Source: Adenophora triphylla var. japonica (taxonomy: Eukaryota > Streptophyta > Magnoliopsida > Asterales > Campanulaceae). From it: a stretch of 64,000 nucleotides of DNA. The DNA is taken from the NCBI GenBank assembly GCA_022495995.1, contig JAFEMH010000073.1, forward strand, positions 774,001 to 838,000, read 5' to 3'. Both the position numbers and the translations under genes were made by a program. Positions 43,663-55,608 of the stretch are shown here, in pieces. Each line of letters begins with the position of its first letter. Position 1 is the first letter of the stretch. The notes under the pieces are model-generated. The model was not told where the DNA came from, did no database searches, and saw only the letters and a list, made by a program, of their open reading frames with translations.

Positions 43663-46354
43663 TTCACTCCCCCTTAAAGAAAATTCGTCCTGAATTTTAA
43701 ACTTGATTACCTTAATGATCAATAACAAAGGTTATTTCCCCAAGCATTTTGAATTACAACCTTCAAACAGTTTCCCTTAACGGCATGATTCCTCTATACA
43801 TTCTCACAACCCAAATATTCTAGAATTTAATCCCGAAATTGTAATTCTAATAACTCTCCAACGTTTTCTCACATAGGTCAAATACGCCTAACATCATTAA
43901 TTGAAGAACTCCATACGTACGAAGGATCATACCAATGATTTTTCCATACCAAGCTTCACACAGTACCACTTCAATGCTAAACTAAAACTGTTATTACATA
44001 AACTTACTAAGGTTAATTAACTTCTCAATTTGAAAGGAAGTCCATCACACCACACACAGCCTGTTTTTCAAGAATCTAGATAGTCTTCTAATCTCTTCCT
44101 TTTAAGTAACTAAATCCTCCAACTCTTAGGATCGGTAACAAATTCCACAAGAGAGCTTCAAAAGGTAAGGTTCTCACATAAAACAATTGCAGCCACTCTC
44201 GAGTAGAGGGTAAGAAAATTCCGGTTTATCTAAGCCAACTTCCTCGAAGCATACGCTATTACTTTCCCAATTCTCATAATATCACCATCTAATTCTCCTT
44301 TAATACACACTTAAAATTTCACAAAGTCCTCACATCCATTAAGTAAGGTAAGGATCGGACCTATAGTCAATCTATTCTCCATCTCTATCAATATGATTCA
44401 TCCTTAGTACATCCTACACCATTTATATATTATTTAGTGTTAACTAAATCAATGATTTTACAATTCTCAAGAATTCCCTAAAAATTTCTTCGGTAGCACT
44501 TGACAACCCAAAGATCACGGACTAAATCCTTGCAAGATCCATGGTGACATCCAAGCTTAAGACTGTAGAACCCAAAATTTGGAATCCTCTCAAGCCAACT
44601 CACACTTGCTAAACTCCTCAAACAATGAATTCCCACTAAAGGCAAATAACACAACTCACAAATGATCCTCTCATAACTTTAAATAACCAAGAAGATCATC
44701 AATCATAACTACCATAAAGCCGCCAAGATAAGGATTAAAATTCCGATTATCATACTTAGAATCAATACATGAGATACTTTGATGGAAACAAAATTACCAT
44801 CTACTCCCAACTAGCACATAAAATTTCTGAAAAGACTTCTTATGCAAGTCTAACACATACCAATTACCATTCACACTTTTTAATCAAATTTTTTTTTTAC
44901 CTTAAATGCATATATGTAACAAGATTTCACATTAAAGTTTACCTATATCAAATACCAATATAAGCAATTTAGGCATAGAAAAAGGAGACTCACTTATTAT
45001 GATAGTCTACCACTACACATCAACTTCTTAACCATCCAGGTCAAGTACATCTCATGATCACACATCGGTAATCATACCAAGTCAACTGGCAATACATGCT
45101 CAGCCATAACCACATCACCATCGTGGTAAATCAAAGAAGATTTGAGGTATCCTCTCCTAAGAGCAGAATCCTCTAACAATAAAACAAAATCCCAAGCAAT
45201 GTATGCCACATAGAAGCAAAATGCTATGCCACACATAATGATATGAGACAAGATCTATAAAACATGACTCCTACTTCTGAGACAGGGAATTTACCTCTAG
45301 TGACCTCTGAGGGATCTATCTCTCCTAGGCCCGAAACACATACTCGACCTTAGACTTTCACTTTACAATACCATTTTAACCTAGATAATATTGCTATTAC
45401 TAAATCTTTCTTCAAATCCTTTCATGATCATTATAACTTAACTAAAATGGATACATAATTCCCAATAATATTGAATATCAACCTTACCACATTCATTCCA
45501 AAACCACCATTTCCTGTTTGTTTCTAAAACCCTTTTAATTGACTAACCATTACAATCACCATGTATCTCACCTAATACATCATATACTATATATGACCAC
45601 AATTCAACAACAACTATACCACTTAGTCAATTTTAAACATAAAGTTCTCAAATGATACCACATACCTTCTCCAAGTCCTATAACCCTATTACTCTATCTT
45701 CCCACATTAAATCATATCTTATTATCACTAGTTGTTATATTCATTCAACCACTACCTAAGTTATTTTCATTAATTTTACACATCACAAACCACCCAACAA
45801 TACTCTCTCCACCATGTATTAACTTTTAGAATACTCTTTCAATTAACAACCTATTTTTGATCAAACCATCACTCTACTCATTTCCAAACCCCTTTCTTAT
45901 TATTCTAACAACCAAACAAATTGTCAAACTTATCAAAAATCATTTATACGGTAATAATAGCATTGTTCAACACATATAACAACAACTTTACAACTTAGCC
46001 AACTTCATGAAAAGAAACCCTAAATAATACCACATACTTAAATCATTTTTTCTTAACATCAATACTATACCAAAACTTCACTATACCACATCTCAACTAA
46101 TTTAACAAATTTCAACCCAAGTAAAATGCACCAACTCACCGGTAACATTTCCCATATTCAACCCAAGACCATTTGAATTCACTACCTAAATACCATGACT
46201 GTGAGGCTACAATTTAAACATTCTTCATTTTCTAGAACCTTTCGCTGGTCATCATTGTTTTCAGCCATTAGAACAACTCCTACACTAAACGCTCGGCGTC
46301 AATTATCACACATTCCCCCTTAGTTTAGACATCTACCCTTGACCTCTAAACTAA
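43663..46354 (-). other. Non-coding interior of the LARD-like element
   Basis: No pol motif on either strand. The only gag-like trace is a minus-strand ATG at 46268 with MAENNDDQRKVLENEECLN, ending after 28 codons. The polypurine tract AAGGGGGAGTGAA lies at about 43663-43680. The plus strand at 45400-46240 is almost free of G. Confidence 0.75.
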
Positions 46355-46366
46355 GCTCTGATACCA
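46355..46366 (-). promoter_or_regulatory. Primer binding site, Met-tRNA type
   Basis: The minus strand reads TGGTATCAGAGC, the standard plant Met-tRNA primer site, two bases inside the 5' LTR. Confidence 0.93.
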
Positions 46367-46368
46367 AC

Positions 46369-49315
46369 TGTGAGCACCCCAACCCGGGACCTAACGCGTG
46401 TCCCGAGCTTGAGAAGCTCAAACTAAGGAAACCCATCTAAGATTTTTAAAACTTTTATTTGCCTTTACAAGAAAACCAATTCTCAATTTCCCATAAACAA
46501 AATCCAATAATAACATCTCCACTTGGAGGAATTTAAACAATTACTTTAATAACCATACTTAATTAATTACATTGAAAACCCTATTTAACATTGTTTAACA
46601 AAAGAGTTTTCTATACAACTTATAAAAGATTAATACTTAAATAGGATTCCCGACAACCCACTCATATACCTATCCTGACAAGTCCCAAAAGCAACAGTCA
46701 CAATCGTATCCCCGTCCTCACTGGTTCAGGTCACCTGTCTCGGCCAATCTAAAGCAAGAAAGGGAAGGGGTGAGAATAAATCTCAATAAGGTATTATGAA
46801 TGCAGCAAGATGCCAAACAAGATGCAACACATAGCATAGTAGCACATAACACATTATGAAAGCGGTAAACACCTTACGTTACCTCATTTTACCTTTCCCG
46901 TCTGAACAATAAGTCGTACAACGTGGGAGTAAAACTCCACTCTTTGGTGAATTGCCTCCAAGACATTCACCTCTTATAGGACTCATACTCCAGAGATCCA
47001 TATAAGAAAAGATACCTATATCGTAGTATCCAACAAGAATATCGCTAAGCTGTAAAGCTTTAGGCTTAATACGAAGCATTCCCCTAATCACCAATCGCAA
47101 CAGTGCAGTAAGGCTTCTTCATGCTCAATACAGTCGTTAGCACACCCACTCTGTGGCCACAGAGGGGACGGTCCCAGGTATAATGAACCTTCAATCACTT
47201 ATAGAACAAATCAATAATTGATTGAATTCCATTATACCCCCGAATATCAACACGTTCAAGCACATAATAGATACTTGAAATAAATCCACAAAGGGAATAA
47301 GAACATAACAACATGGTAATGTATACTCATGTGAAATCAATAATATAGTGCAACAGTTCATGTAATACACTATGCATAATACCATTACAATATGAATTCA
47401 AATAGGGCATCCATATAACCACATAATCCACATCGGGATGCAATAAAATCAATATGCCAGATAATCCACAATTGGGATACAATACAACCATATACCAATT
47501 AATCCACCCTTGGGATACAATATAACAATACCAAATAATCCCCGCTTGGGTACAATGCCACACTGTGATACCCAAACATTTCTGACTAACGCAATAGTGT
47601 AATTATAGTCTCTACACTATTCAACTAATCACCAAGGGTATGAGGCAATTAATGCCACTATGTATTATAAACCATTCTTACGAAATCACGCTTAACCACC
47701 ATTTTCCGAATAATATATAACTACTCCCACAATTCCATTTTGGCCAAATAAGACATTATGGCCTAGCCAAGGTATCCCACTTTAACTTAGGTTAAAAAGG
47801 ATTGGTTCATATCCGGAATAGATTTAGTTTCACTACTTTGAAAGGGTTAGGAACCATACTTAGTGGTTGTTGGAGGAATTTAACAAGAAGGGGAAACTGG
47901 AGGAATATCTGCTGCTATGGGCGACCGCCCAGGATGGTATGGGCGACCGCCCAACCAAGGAATCAAAAGGAAGTAGAGCTACTGCCGAGGTGGGCGGCCG
48001 CACAGGTAAGGATGGGCGACCGCCCAAGGGTGGAAAAACAGAAGACAATTTGCTGGACAGATGGGCGGCCGCTCAGTCCCACATGGGCGACCGCCCAAGC
48101 CTCAATTTCACGAATCTGCAGGTGAACCAACTCAGTTCCAACAACACTCATTTTCACTCCTAACTAGTTTATACCTCTTCAAAACAATTAAGAGAACCCA
48201 ACCCATTTTCACTTACTTAGTCAATTCTCACATTTCCTCCTCACAATTCAATCTTAACATTCTTTTCTAATTTAAATCTTACTCCCTTACTCTTTACCAT
48301 TTCCCATGGACAACAACACTATACTTATTTCATTAACCATTAATCAACTCCAAGAAGTATCCCAAATTATCAATTAACAAGAATCCCAAACAAGAACAAC
48401 ATCAAATATCTTAAGTAATTGAAGGAAAATCATAATAATCACATTATTAAAAGTATACCAAATTCTTTTTCTACTCCTTTTTACCCAAATGAAATAACTC
48501 AAAATCTTTTCCAAATCAAAGTAAGATGTCTATAATCACATACACTAACTCCATTAATGTCATTAATATCTTACACTCATTATACCCTCATTCCTTCAAC
48601 TTAAACCCCCATCTCATAACTAAAATCAATTAAATCTTGAATAATCAATTTACTCAAATAACCATATTAAAAATACAACATCTTTTTCTTTTCATAAAAC
48701 ATTCATTAACACATAATATGTGCAATATTTAGAAAGGAGTCATAATAACTTACCTAGCAAATATGAGATGGATTAAGGATCTTCTTAGCTTGATGTGTTC
48801 CTCTCTTCACCCCGAACACGGAAGTACAATCGGATTGCCAAATGGAGAGGAATTGCTTGCTCTAGGAATTTGGAAGTGAAGGTCTTCAAGAGGTAGTTTC
48901 CATGGAGAATTATGGGAGGAGTAAGAAGAAGATGATGGAGGAGGAGAATGAAGAGTGTAGGGGAAGTATAGGAAGAGGAAAGGGAAAGCATGGGAGGTAT
49001 GGTCTTGTGTTGACTATTGAGGGAAAGAATGAGGGAATTAGGGAAAAGGGGCATGGCCCCCATGCTAACTATCTAAGGCTTTCCCTTATTTTTATTTAAA
49101 CCATTTATCCCAATTATTTATTTTACACATTTTAACCTCCTCTTACTCCTTATCTATTTTCTATTTTTATATTTTTCTAGAACATTATTTTATTTCCCTA
49201 TCAATATATCCTACTATAAGAAATCAAGTATATAAAAATGGACACATAACATTAACAATAATATTAAAAGCACACAATATGATAAAAATAGGTGCCTAGG
49301 TTTAGGGTCGTTACA
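46369..49315 (-). repeat. 5' LTR of the LARD-like element
   Basis: 2947 bp, the near-identical partner of 40716-43662 (offset 5653). The palindrome array recurs from 47918. It serves as promoter LTR in element orientation. Confidence 0.93.
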
Positions 49316-49320
49316 CTCTT

Positions 49321-50130
49321 ATCTCCTCGGCCCGATCAGAAGAACCAACCTACATTAAGTTTGATGCAATTTAATTAATTATAACGACTCAAGAACACGT
49401 AACCACATTAATAATGAATAAATAATGATTACCTGCAATCTCATGTTTTGAGTCAACCTTAGTACCTCACAATAACTCCAAAGATAAGACGAACAAATTG
49501 AGGCATGAACAATATCATGCCTGTTACCTTTAAGAACAACTGGTTGAATCTGCCTAAAGTCACCTCCAAGTACAACAACCACACCACCAAACGGCTTTTC
49601 AGAGCATCTGCCATTTGTTGAACGTAAGACATCCCGTAAACTACGATCGACGGCCTCAAAACAATGTCTATGCGCCATTGGAGCTTCATCCCAAATAATT
49701 AGCTTTGTTTTTTGTAGAAGTCCTGTCTCATCTGTACCAGGCCTTAATTTACTGCAAGTAGAACTCTCATCGACCTGTATAGGGATGCAAACCTTGAATG
49801 TGCAAACCCTACCCTTAGGAAGTAGCAAAGAAGCAATTCAGCTGGAAGCTACCGGAAGAACAATTTCCCCCGCTTCTTAAGGCGTAACACAAAGTCCTCC
49901 ATAAGAATGTTTTACCGGTACCTCCATAACCATATAAGAAAAATACACCACCATCTCCCTATCAACAAATTTGAAATAATTTTATCGTAAACACCCTTTT
50001 GCTCAGTGTCGGTTGTGGAAATAACCTGGAATGCTCATTTCATCTCATCAATATCATAAGATGTCTCCTCTAAAATAAGCATATTTTCAACATCTTCAAT
50101 GTCACTGTATAATGGTTTAGGCATGTCCCC
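49321..50130 (-). pseudogene. Helitron Pif1-type helicase, N-terminal motifs
   Basis: The minus strand reads GVYDKIISNL, then Walker A YGYGGTGKTFLWRTL (GYGGTGKT at 49908-49931), then after a frameshift LIIWDEAPMAHRHCFEA (Walker B, DEAP) and GGVVVVLGGDFRQIQPVV (motif III), to LTQNMRLQ before a GTAATC donor at 49436. A short exon after TTAATGTAG reads VGSSDRAEEI and runs into the LTR insertion at 49316. Frameshifts near 49830-49900 make it inactive. Confidence 0.85.
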
Positions 50131-50477
50131 AAATTTATCAAGGCAAACCTACTATTCTCGTTTCAAAGAACTTTTCTATCTCCACCAAAGCAATATTCTT
50201 GATTTGTTCCTCACGAAGCTTATGTCCTGTAGCTTATACAAAATAATTTAAATATATAAGTAAAATTATGCCAATTATAAGTAAAAATTAATATACTAAA
50301 ATTACTTTATAAATATAGTTACTAAGGAGTTAATAGATATAGATAAGTGATTTATGATATTATGTTATGATTTTGTTGATGTTCCAGATGTTTACTTTAA
50401 AGCTATACATGGATTTATATTTCCTTGAAGCTATAATTTGATTAGTGATTTATGTTTTTCTTCAATTAAATTTTGGG

Positions 50478-50815
50478 ACAGCGGGAGTTAAAACTAATCT
50501 AAATTATAACTCAAAAAAATATGATAAGACAGAGAGAGTATTAAAAAGAAATATAATCATACCCAAAAATATTATGGGACAGAGAGAGTATTAAAACTAA
50601 TCTAAATTATAGCTTAAAAATAATATGGGACAGATGGAGTATTAAAAAGAAATATAATCATAAGAAAAAGCATTATGAGACAGAGAGAGTATTAAAATTA
50701 TTCTAAATTATAGGTAAAAAAACATTATAGGACAGACGAATTATTAAAAAGAAATATAACCATAATCGAAAACATTATGGAACAAAGGGAGTATTAAAAC
50801 TAATCTAAATAATAT
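50478..50815 (+). repeat. Tandem array of ~51-bp units ending in MITE-like GGGACAGAGGGAGT
   Basis: About seven units in two alternating forms: ATTAAAACTAATCTAAATTA and ATTAAAAAGAAATATAATCA, each closing with a variant of GGGACAGAGAGAGT. It forms roughly a 101-bp dimer repeat. Confidence 0.85.
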
Positions 50816-50841
50816 GCAAAATCAATAAATTAAATATTAAT

Positions 50842-51171
50842 TCAAATACCAGGTTTGTCGTACATTTTCTGATATTTGTCCTCGATATCATCGGCAAGTA
50901 AGTGCCATGTCTTCTCCCACACCTCATTAGGCATCGACATACTGTTAGAGAGAAGTAAAATAACAAAGAGCCTTCGAAGACCATCAGGAAACTGCCAGTG
51001 ACTCGCCTCAATTATCCCATCAACATATTCCTTGTCATCATCCAATAACCCAAGAGCATAACACGCGGATTTGAAATCATGATGTTGAGTAAATTCTGCA
51101 TATTTATACTTCCGAGCCTCTGGATGCTCTTTATTATAATCAAACTGGGATTTTTTGAAGCATGGGACCAA
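50842..51171 (-). pseudogene. Helitron helicase-upstream segment
   Basis: Encodes PEARKYKYAEF, CYALGLLDDDKEYVDGIIEA and LRRLFVILLLSNSMSMPNEV, then VWEKTWHLLADDIEDKYQKM: the conserved stretch just N-terminal to the Pif1 domain in plant Helitron proteins. It is open over 109 codons, with what looks like a donor after KPGI. Confidence 0.8.
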
Positions 51172-51610
51172 ATAAAAATTTGATTTTCAGTCTTCTTCTA
51201 TCTAAATTTGAACTCATTCATCCATTTCAATTTTTGTATAATTTCCTTAAAATATAATCTAATTTTTTTAAAAAAAAAACTAATTTTCATAAAAACTTGT
51301 AACAAAACCCGCACATACATAAACATACAACACATATTTAGACATGACAACAATAACATCAAGAACACAAACCATAACACACAAACAACAAAGAATGAAA
51401 CTTATCAAATTTTCAAGGACATCATACAATGTTAATAATCTTATAATAAACAATTCATTTATAATAAACAATTCATTTATAATTTTCTAACACGAACAAT
51501 TACAATTTAGAGACTCATGAAGTAAGTTTCTTATTTAATCGAATATATTTATTCAGTATATGGTATTCATAATACTAAATTAAATGAAATTCAGGAAATT
51601 ATTAACTTAC

Positions 51611-51763
51611 CTCCATGTCAATGAGTATCATCTCGATATATGACTTGCCGAAGTCCTTCTTGTTCCACATCCTTAAAACTCGAGCCTCAATTGTTTTGAA
51701 TTTTGATGTCTTTGTGATGCATTTGATATTGATGAGATTGCTCTTGGTTGCCATCTGGGTACC
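51611..51763 (-). pseudogene. RPA-like OB-fold exon of the Helitron
   Basis: The exon lies between an acceptor TTTAACAG and a GTAAGT donor. It starts at ATG 51755 and reads MATKSNLINIKCITKTSKFK, IEARVLRMWNKKDFGKSYIE and MILIDMEG, the first OB-fold strands of a replication protein A large-subunit-like protein, which binds single-stranded DNA. Plant Helitrons often carry such genes. The following OB-fold exons are not found; helicase sequence begins about 440 bp further on, so the gene is internally deleted. Confidence 0.75.
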
Positions 51764-53144
51764 TGTTAAATAAAGATTGATTAAATCAAATGGTCCATTC
51801 ACAATTTGAAAGATATGCAATAAACATACTCAAAATGTATTAATCTTAAGAGATCATGATAATACGTTCCATCCAAATACACCAAAAAAAAAAAAATACA
51901 GCAAAAAACCCCCCTATATCACTAAACAAACCCCAGTTCTTTGACAATTTCTAGTCCTATAATCTACATTAACTTCTTCCCGAATTTAGTTTTTTCCAAT
52001 CAATAATCACGTCAAATTTAGTTTTTCTCAATCAATAATGAAAGCCAGCTTTTCCTCCCAATCTCTTTATCATAACCTGATTTGATCTGTTCCGAAGAAT
52101 AAACAACAATAGATAATCATTTCAAAATAATTCAACTTTTTTGCAGTATAGAAAGCTCATATGAAACAGTAGATGCTATATGCATTTTGGTTCATGGCCA
52201 CCCTTCTTTTTAACTTCTTGAATTAAATGAACTAATCCATCATGTTCTTTATAATTATTTCCCACGTTTCCTCCCTCTACATCAAAAATCAGCAGATTAT
52301 TAAGTTAGTTTGTTTGAATCGTCATTTTTATTTCTAAATGGTATACAGTTCAGAATCATTTCAACTCTATACATGGTATGTAAATCCATTTGACAAAATA
52401 TCCCATGTTTGTGTAGTAACTCCATGAACGCATACGAAGCATGCAACAATCAAACACGATAATACAAAGCGTGGGTGTCTTTGACATGTTCCGTGCGGTT
52501 TTGCATAAAAAAGCTGGAGGATATGAATGAAATCGAACTCTGGACAGAAGTTTCCGGCTCAATCGAAATGCATTTGCAATCTTGACCCATAATATGAAAA
52601 ATCGAAGATGTTAACTGCTTAGCACCAAGCAGGGCATCTAATCTTACAATGTCCAGCATCAAAATTATGCAATACCCAGAAATTAATTGATCAAAAATGT
52701 ATCAATTACACTAAATTTTCTTTCTGAATCAGTAAGCTACAACAACTTCAATAAACTGTTGAATATTCTAGAAATTTAAGCAACACCTAGAAGCTAACAG
52801 AGCAGGGAATTCAAGAATTACAACGAATCACTATCAAAACAGTAAATGGTCAGAAAACAGCCAACACCAGATTTTGATGTCTAAATCCAACATTTGATTC
52901 ACTACCCAGATGATATTATAGCAATAATTTCAAGAATTCGTAATAGGCACCAATACAACATATTCAGAATAATGGGGTCTCAGTTATAAAATCAAATTTG
53001 CAATGCGAGTTGGACCGAGTGTAAATAGTAAATATCAAGCATGGTAAATGAAATGATGAATATACAAAGAAACGTTAATAGTAATGAAACAAAAAGAACC
53101 AGACGAAGATCTTGGTTTCAAACAAAGCAGGGAGTTGCTCTTAC

Positions 53145-53271
53145 CTTGGGTTGAATCTTGAACTACAACAATGGAGCTTTCTTCCTCCTTCTTCTTCCTT
53201 CTTTTTTCTCATTGCCGTGCTCTCTCTCTCTCTCTCACCGATTCTCTCTCTATGCGGCACCCCCTAAAATA
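53145..53271 (-). promoter_or_regulatory. Leader exon of the Helitron RPA-like gene
   Basis: A purine-rich minus-strand exon (GAGAGAGAGAGAGCACGGCA, AAGAAGGAGGAAGAAAGC) ends at a GTAAGA donor (intron from 53144). The matching acceptor is before 51763, giving a 1.38-kb leader intron. The transcription start is not defined. Confidence 0.5.
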
Positions 53272-54400
53272 ATCCTTGTTCACAGTTTGTCATAGAATAT
53301 ATGGTGCCCGAAATAATAGATATTCCTAGAATATATGGTTCCATACATATAATATATTCTATGCGAGTCACTGGCAGTTTCCTAAAATAATCCTTATTGC
53401 TGGTCTTTCTTCTTCCTTCTTTTTCCTGATGGTCTTCGACATCCTTGTGTTCATAGAATATATGTTGCCAGCAATAATAGATATTCCTTCCAATAATAGG
53501 GTGAAATTTTCGGAAATTGAGCACAAAATTATTTCACATTTGAATTGACGAATCTGGGCCGTTGTTAGATTGATATACACCAAAAATAATCATCAAAAAA
53601 ACAGTATGACCTCTATATCCCGTCGCCTTCGTAGTTGATATACACTTATTTTGGTGAATTAATTTTGTTAGATTGATAATTGAAAATTCTTCTCCTTATT
53701 CATGAACCATATATTTCCATACAATTTGTGAAATTTCCGGAAATTTAGCAGAAAATTATTGCACATTCGACTCTAAATCTCTTGCTAGGGTTACATGATT
53801 TATATAGGGAATTGAAATTAATTATACAGTTTTTTTTTTAAGTTGAATAGGTGTGATTTAATTAACAGCGTATTAAAGGAAAGTGGGGCAAATTGAATCT
53901 GGGCCGTTGGTGACAACCTGTCATTTTGGCATATTTTTTCAGCCTTTGATATAGTTTTGCTTTTAAATTTATATGATTTTAGGATTTTTAACCAGCTTTG
54001 TTAGAAAAATTCGTTAAATGATCACGTGCAAGTCACGTGTCATTTAACGGAGGTGTTTTTGAAAAATAATTCTTTCATTGTTATTTTAATGCAAATTAAA
54101 TGAAAATAAATAGCCAAAACAAAAAATCTAAATTAAAAATCATTTTCTAACCGTATATCCCATTTTTATGTTTCAATTTCAGCGCTTCTGCCAATTTCCC
54201 AACCATAGCCAGCACCTCCCACACCCTCCTCTTCCACATCTTCTGCCTCTGTTTTCCGTCAGTGCCTATCCAAAATTACACCTATTTGCAGCAAAAAGAC
54301 AAACTCAATAACCAACTTGTAACAAATGAAAATTCGATAACCAATTGAAGCATCTTGACAAACTCAGGTAATTAAAATGCAATTTTCCCCCTAAGGCCTA
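53272..54400. other. Intergenic DNA with short direct repeats
   Basis: 53265-53530 carries repeated CCTAAAATAATCCTT, TAATAGATATTCCT and CATAGAATATATG motifs, two or three copies each. No gene recognised in the rest. Confidence 0.4.
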
Positions 54401-54408
54401 ATTACTTT

Positions 54409-55225
54409 TAGAGCCGTCAATACAGGATAACGGGACAGGAGAGGAGGCACTAAGTTGTCCTGCGACTAAAACGAGACGGGACGAATTTTCGAGGGACTAA
54501 AATATTTTGTCTCGTCCCAAATCTATTGCGGGACGTGGGACAATGCGGGACAATGCAGGACAAGTCAAATCACAGCTACAACAGGCTCAAAGGCTTTTTA
54601 CTTAAATCACAACAAGACTAACAGACTTGCTACCCACCAATGGAGATAGGTAGCAAAAACTTGCTGTAGTTCTTAATTAACATACACAATCAAACTCGTC
54701 AAACAACAACTTACAACTTTAGATTGCGTTACAACTCCACAAACGGACCAAAAATTGAGAAAATCAATATGGAGATTTGAGATTAGAATAGGTACCTGAC
54801 TCGCTGAGCCGCTGACTGTGACTGACTGAGATCGAGATCCAAGAGAAGTGAGATCGAGATTCGAGGAAGAGGAGAAGAAGGAACGGCGGGGAGAGGTGAG
54901 AAAGTGTCGCCTGTCGCCAACTCGCCGCTGCGCTATCGCATTCGTCAATCGTCGTCTGTCTGTGGCTGTGGAAGAGAAAAGAAAAGAATGGGATTAATTT
55001 AGGGTTTGGCTAATTTTGACTCGCTCCTCCTGTCCTCCGTCGTTTTGACCTTTTTTTTTTTTTTTTAAGTAACGGGACGTCCCGTCCCGTCTCGTCCCGC
55101 GTCCCAAACGGGACGTCCCGAATAGTCCCGTTTTCAAACCGGATTAAAAAATGATGTCCCATTCCGTCCCATTTGTATGTCGGGACGGGACGTCCCGATG
55201 GAACCGTCACAAATTGACGGCTCTA
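54409..55225. mobile_element. Non-autonomous hAT element, 817 bp, with CGGGACGTCCCG repeats
   Basis: The ends TAGAGCCGTCAAT and ATTGACGGCTCTA are inverted repeats. The TSD is a perfect 8 bp, ATTACTTT at 54401-54408 and 55226-55233. Subterminal regions are filled with GGGAC/GTCCC, several forming the palindrome CGGGACGTCCCG (for example 55074-55085 and 55110-55121). 54780-54980 resembles a gene leader (GA-rich, GATCGAGAT repeats). No transposase. Confidence 0.93.
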
Positions 55226-55233
55226 ATTACTTT

Positions 55234-55608
55234 GAGATCTAAAACTTAAATTTTGAGGCCCAAAATGAAATTTTCCCTTTTTCTCGAGAGAGTAAATATG
55301 AATATTTGATGGATCTTGCTATCAAGCTCTCATTAAACAAACAAAACAATATGTCATTATATTATTGATACTCCAATATTTAGCAATAATATATGTGATC
55401 TTTGGGTATAAATAAAGTACCAGAGCTTCCTCAGTGCTGCTTATATAGATTGTGATTTTCTTGCACGTTTGGATTATAAAGCCAAACAATAACGTTTCGC
55501 ACAAGCAAAATCCCTTAAATAGCTAACTGCAAGTAATAACCTTGTCTATATATTTTCGTAATTTTCTTCCAACCATGTAAATTAAGAAACCCTAATATTA
55601 TTCTTCTA
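55234..55608. other. 3' flank of the EPFL gene
   Basis: AT-rich. Presumably includes the untranslated end of the minus-strand EPFL transcript. No other feature. Confidence 0.4.

Larger units (their letters stand above)
40716..49315 (-). mobile_element. Young non-coding LTR retrotransposon (LARD-like), 8.6 kb
   Basis: Two 2947-bp LTRs (40716-43662 and 46369-49315) differ at only scattered positions. The TSD is a perfect CTCTT at 40711-40715 and 49316-49320. The primer site, complementary to Met-tRNA, lies two bases inside the upper LTR (46355-46366), so the element runs on the minus strand. The 2.7-kb interior has no pol. Next to the lower LTR the minus strand reads GACGAATTTTCTTTAAGGGG, similar to the pol end plus polypurine tract of Ty3/gypsy chromoviruses, which suggests derivation from that group by loss of coding sequence. 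Movement would need a helper element. Confidence 0.9.
38426..53271 (-). mobile_element. Helitron region (limits approximate), split by an LTR element
   Basis: On the minus strand, from high to low coordinates: a leader exon (53145-53271), an RPA-like OB-fold exon, a Helitron helicase-upstream segment, Pif1 helicase motifs and a duplicated helicase 3' end. The combination of an RPA-like gene with a Pif1-type helicase is characteristic of plant Helitrons. The Rep nuclease part was not found, so the copy is partial. An LTR element is inserted in a helicase exon (40716-49315). Terminal TC...CTRR ends were not located; the coordinates give the span of recognisable content. Confidence 0.7.
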
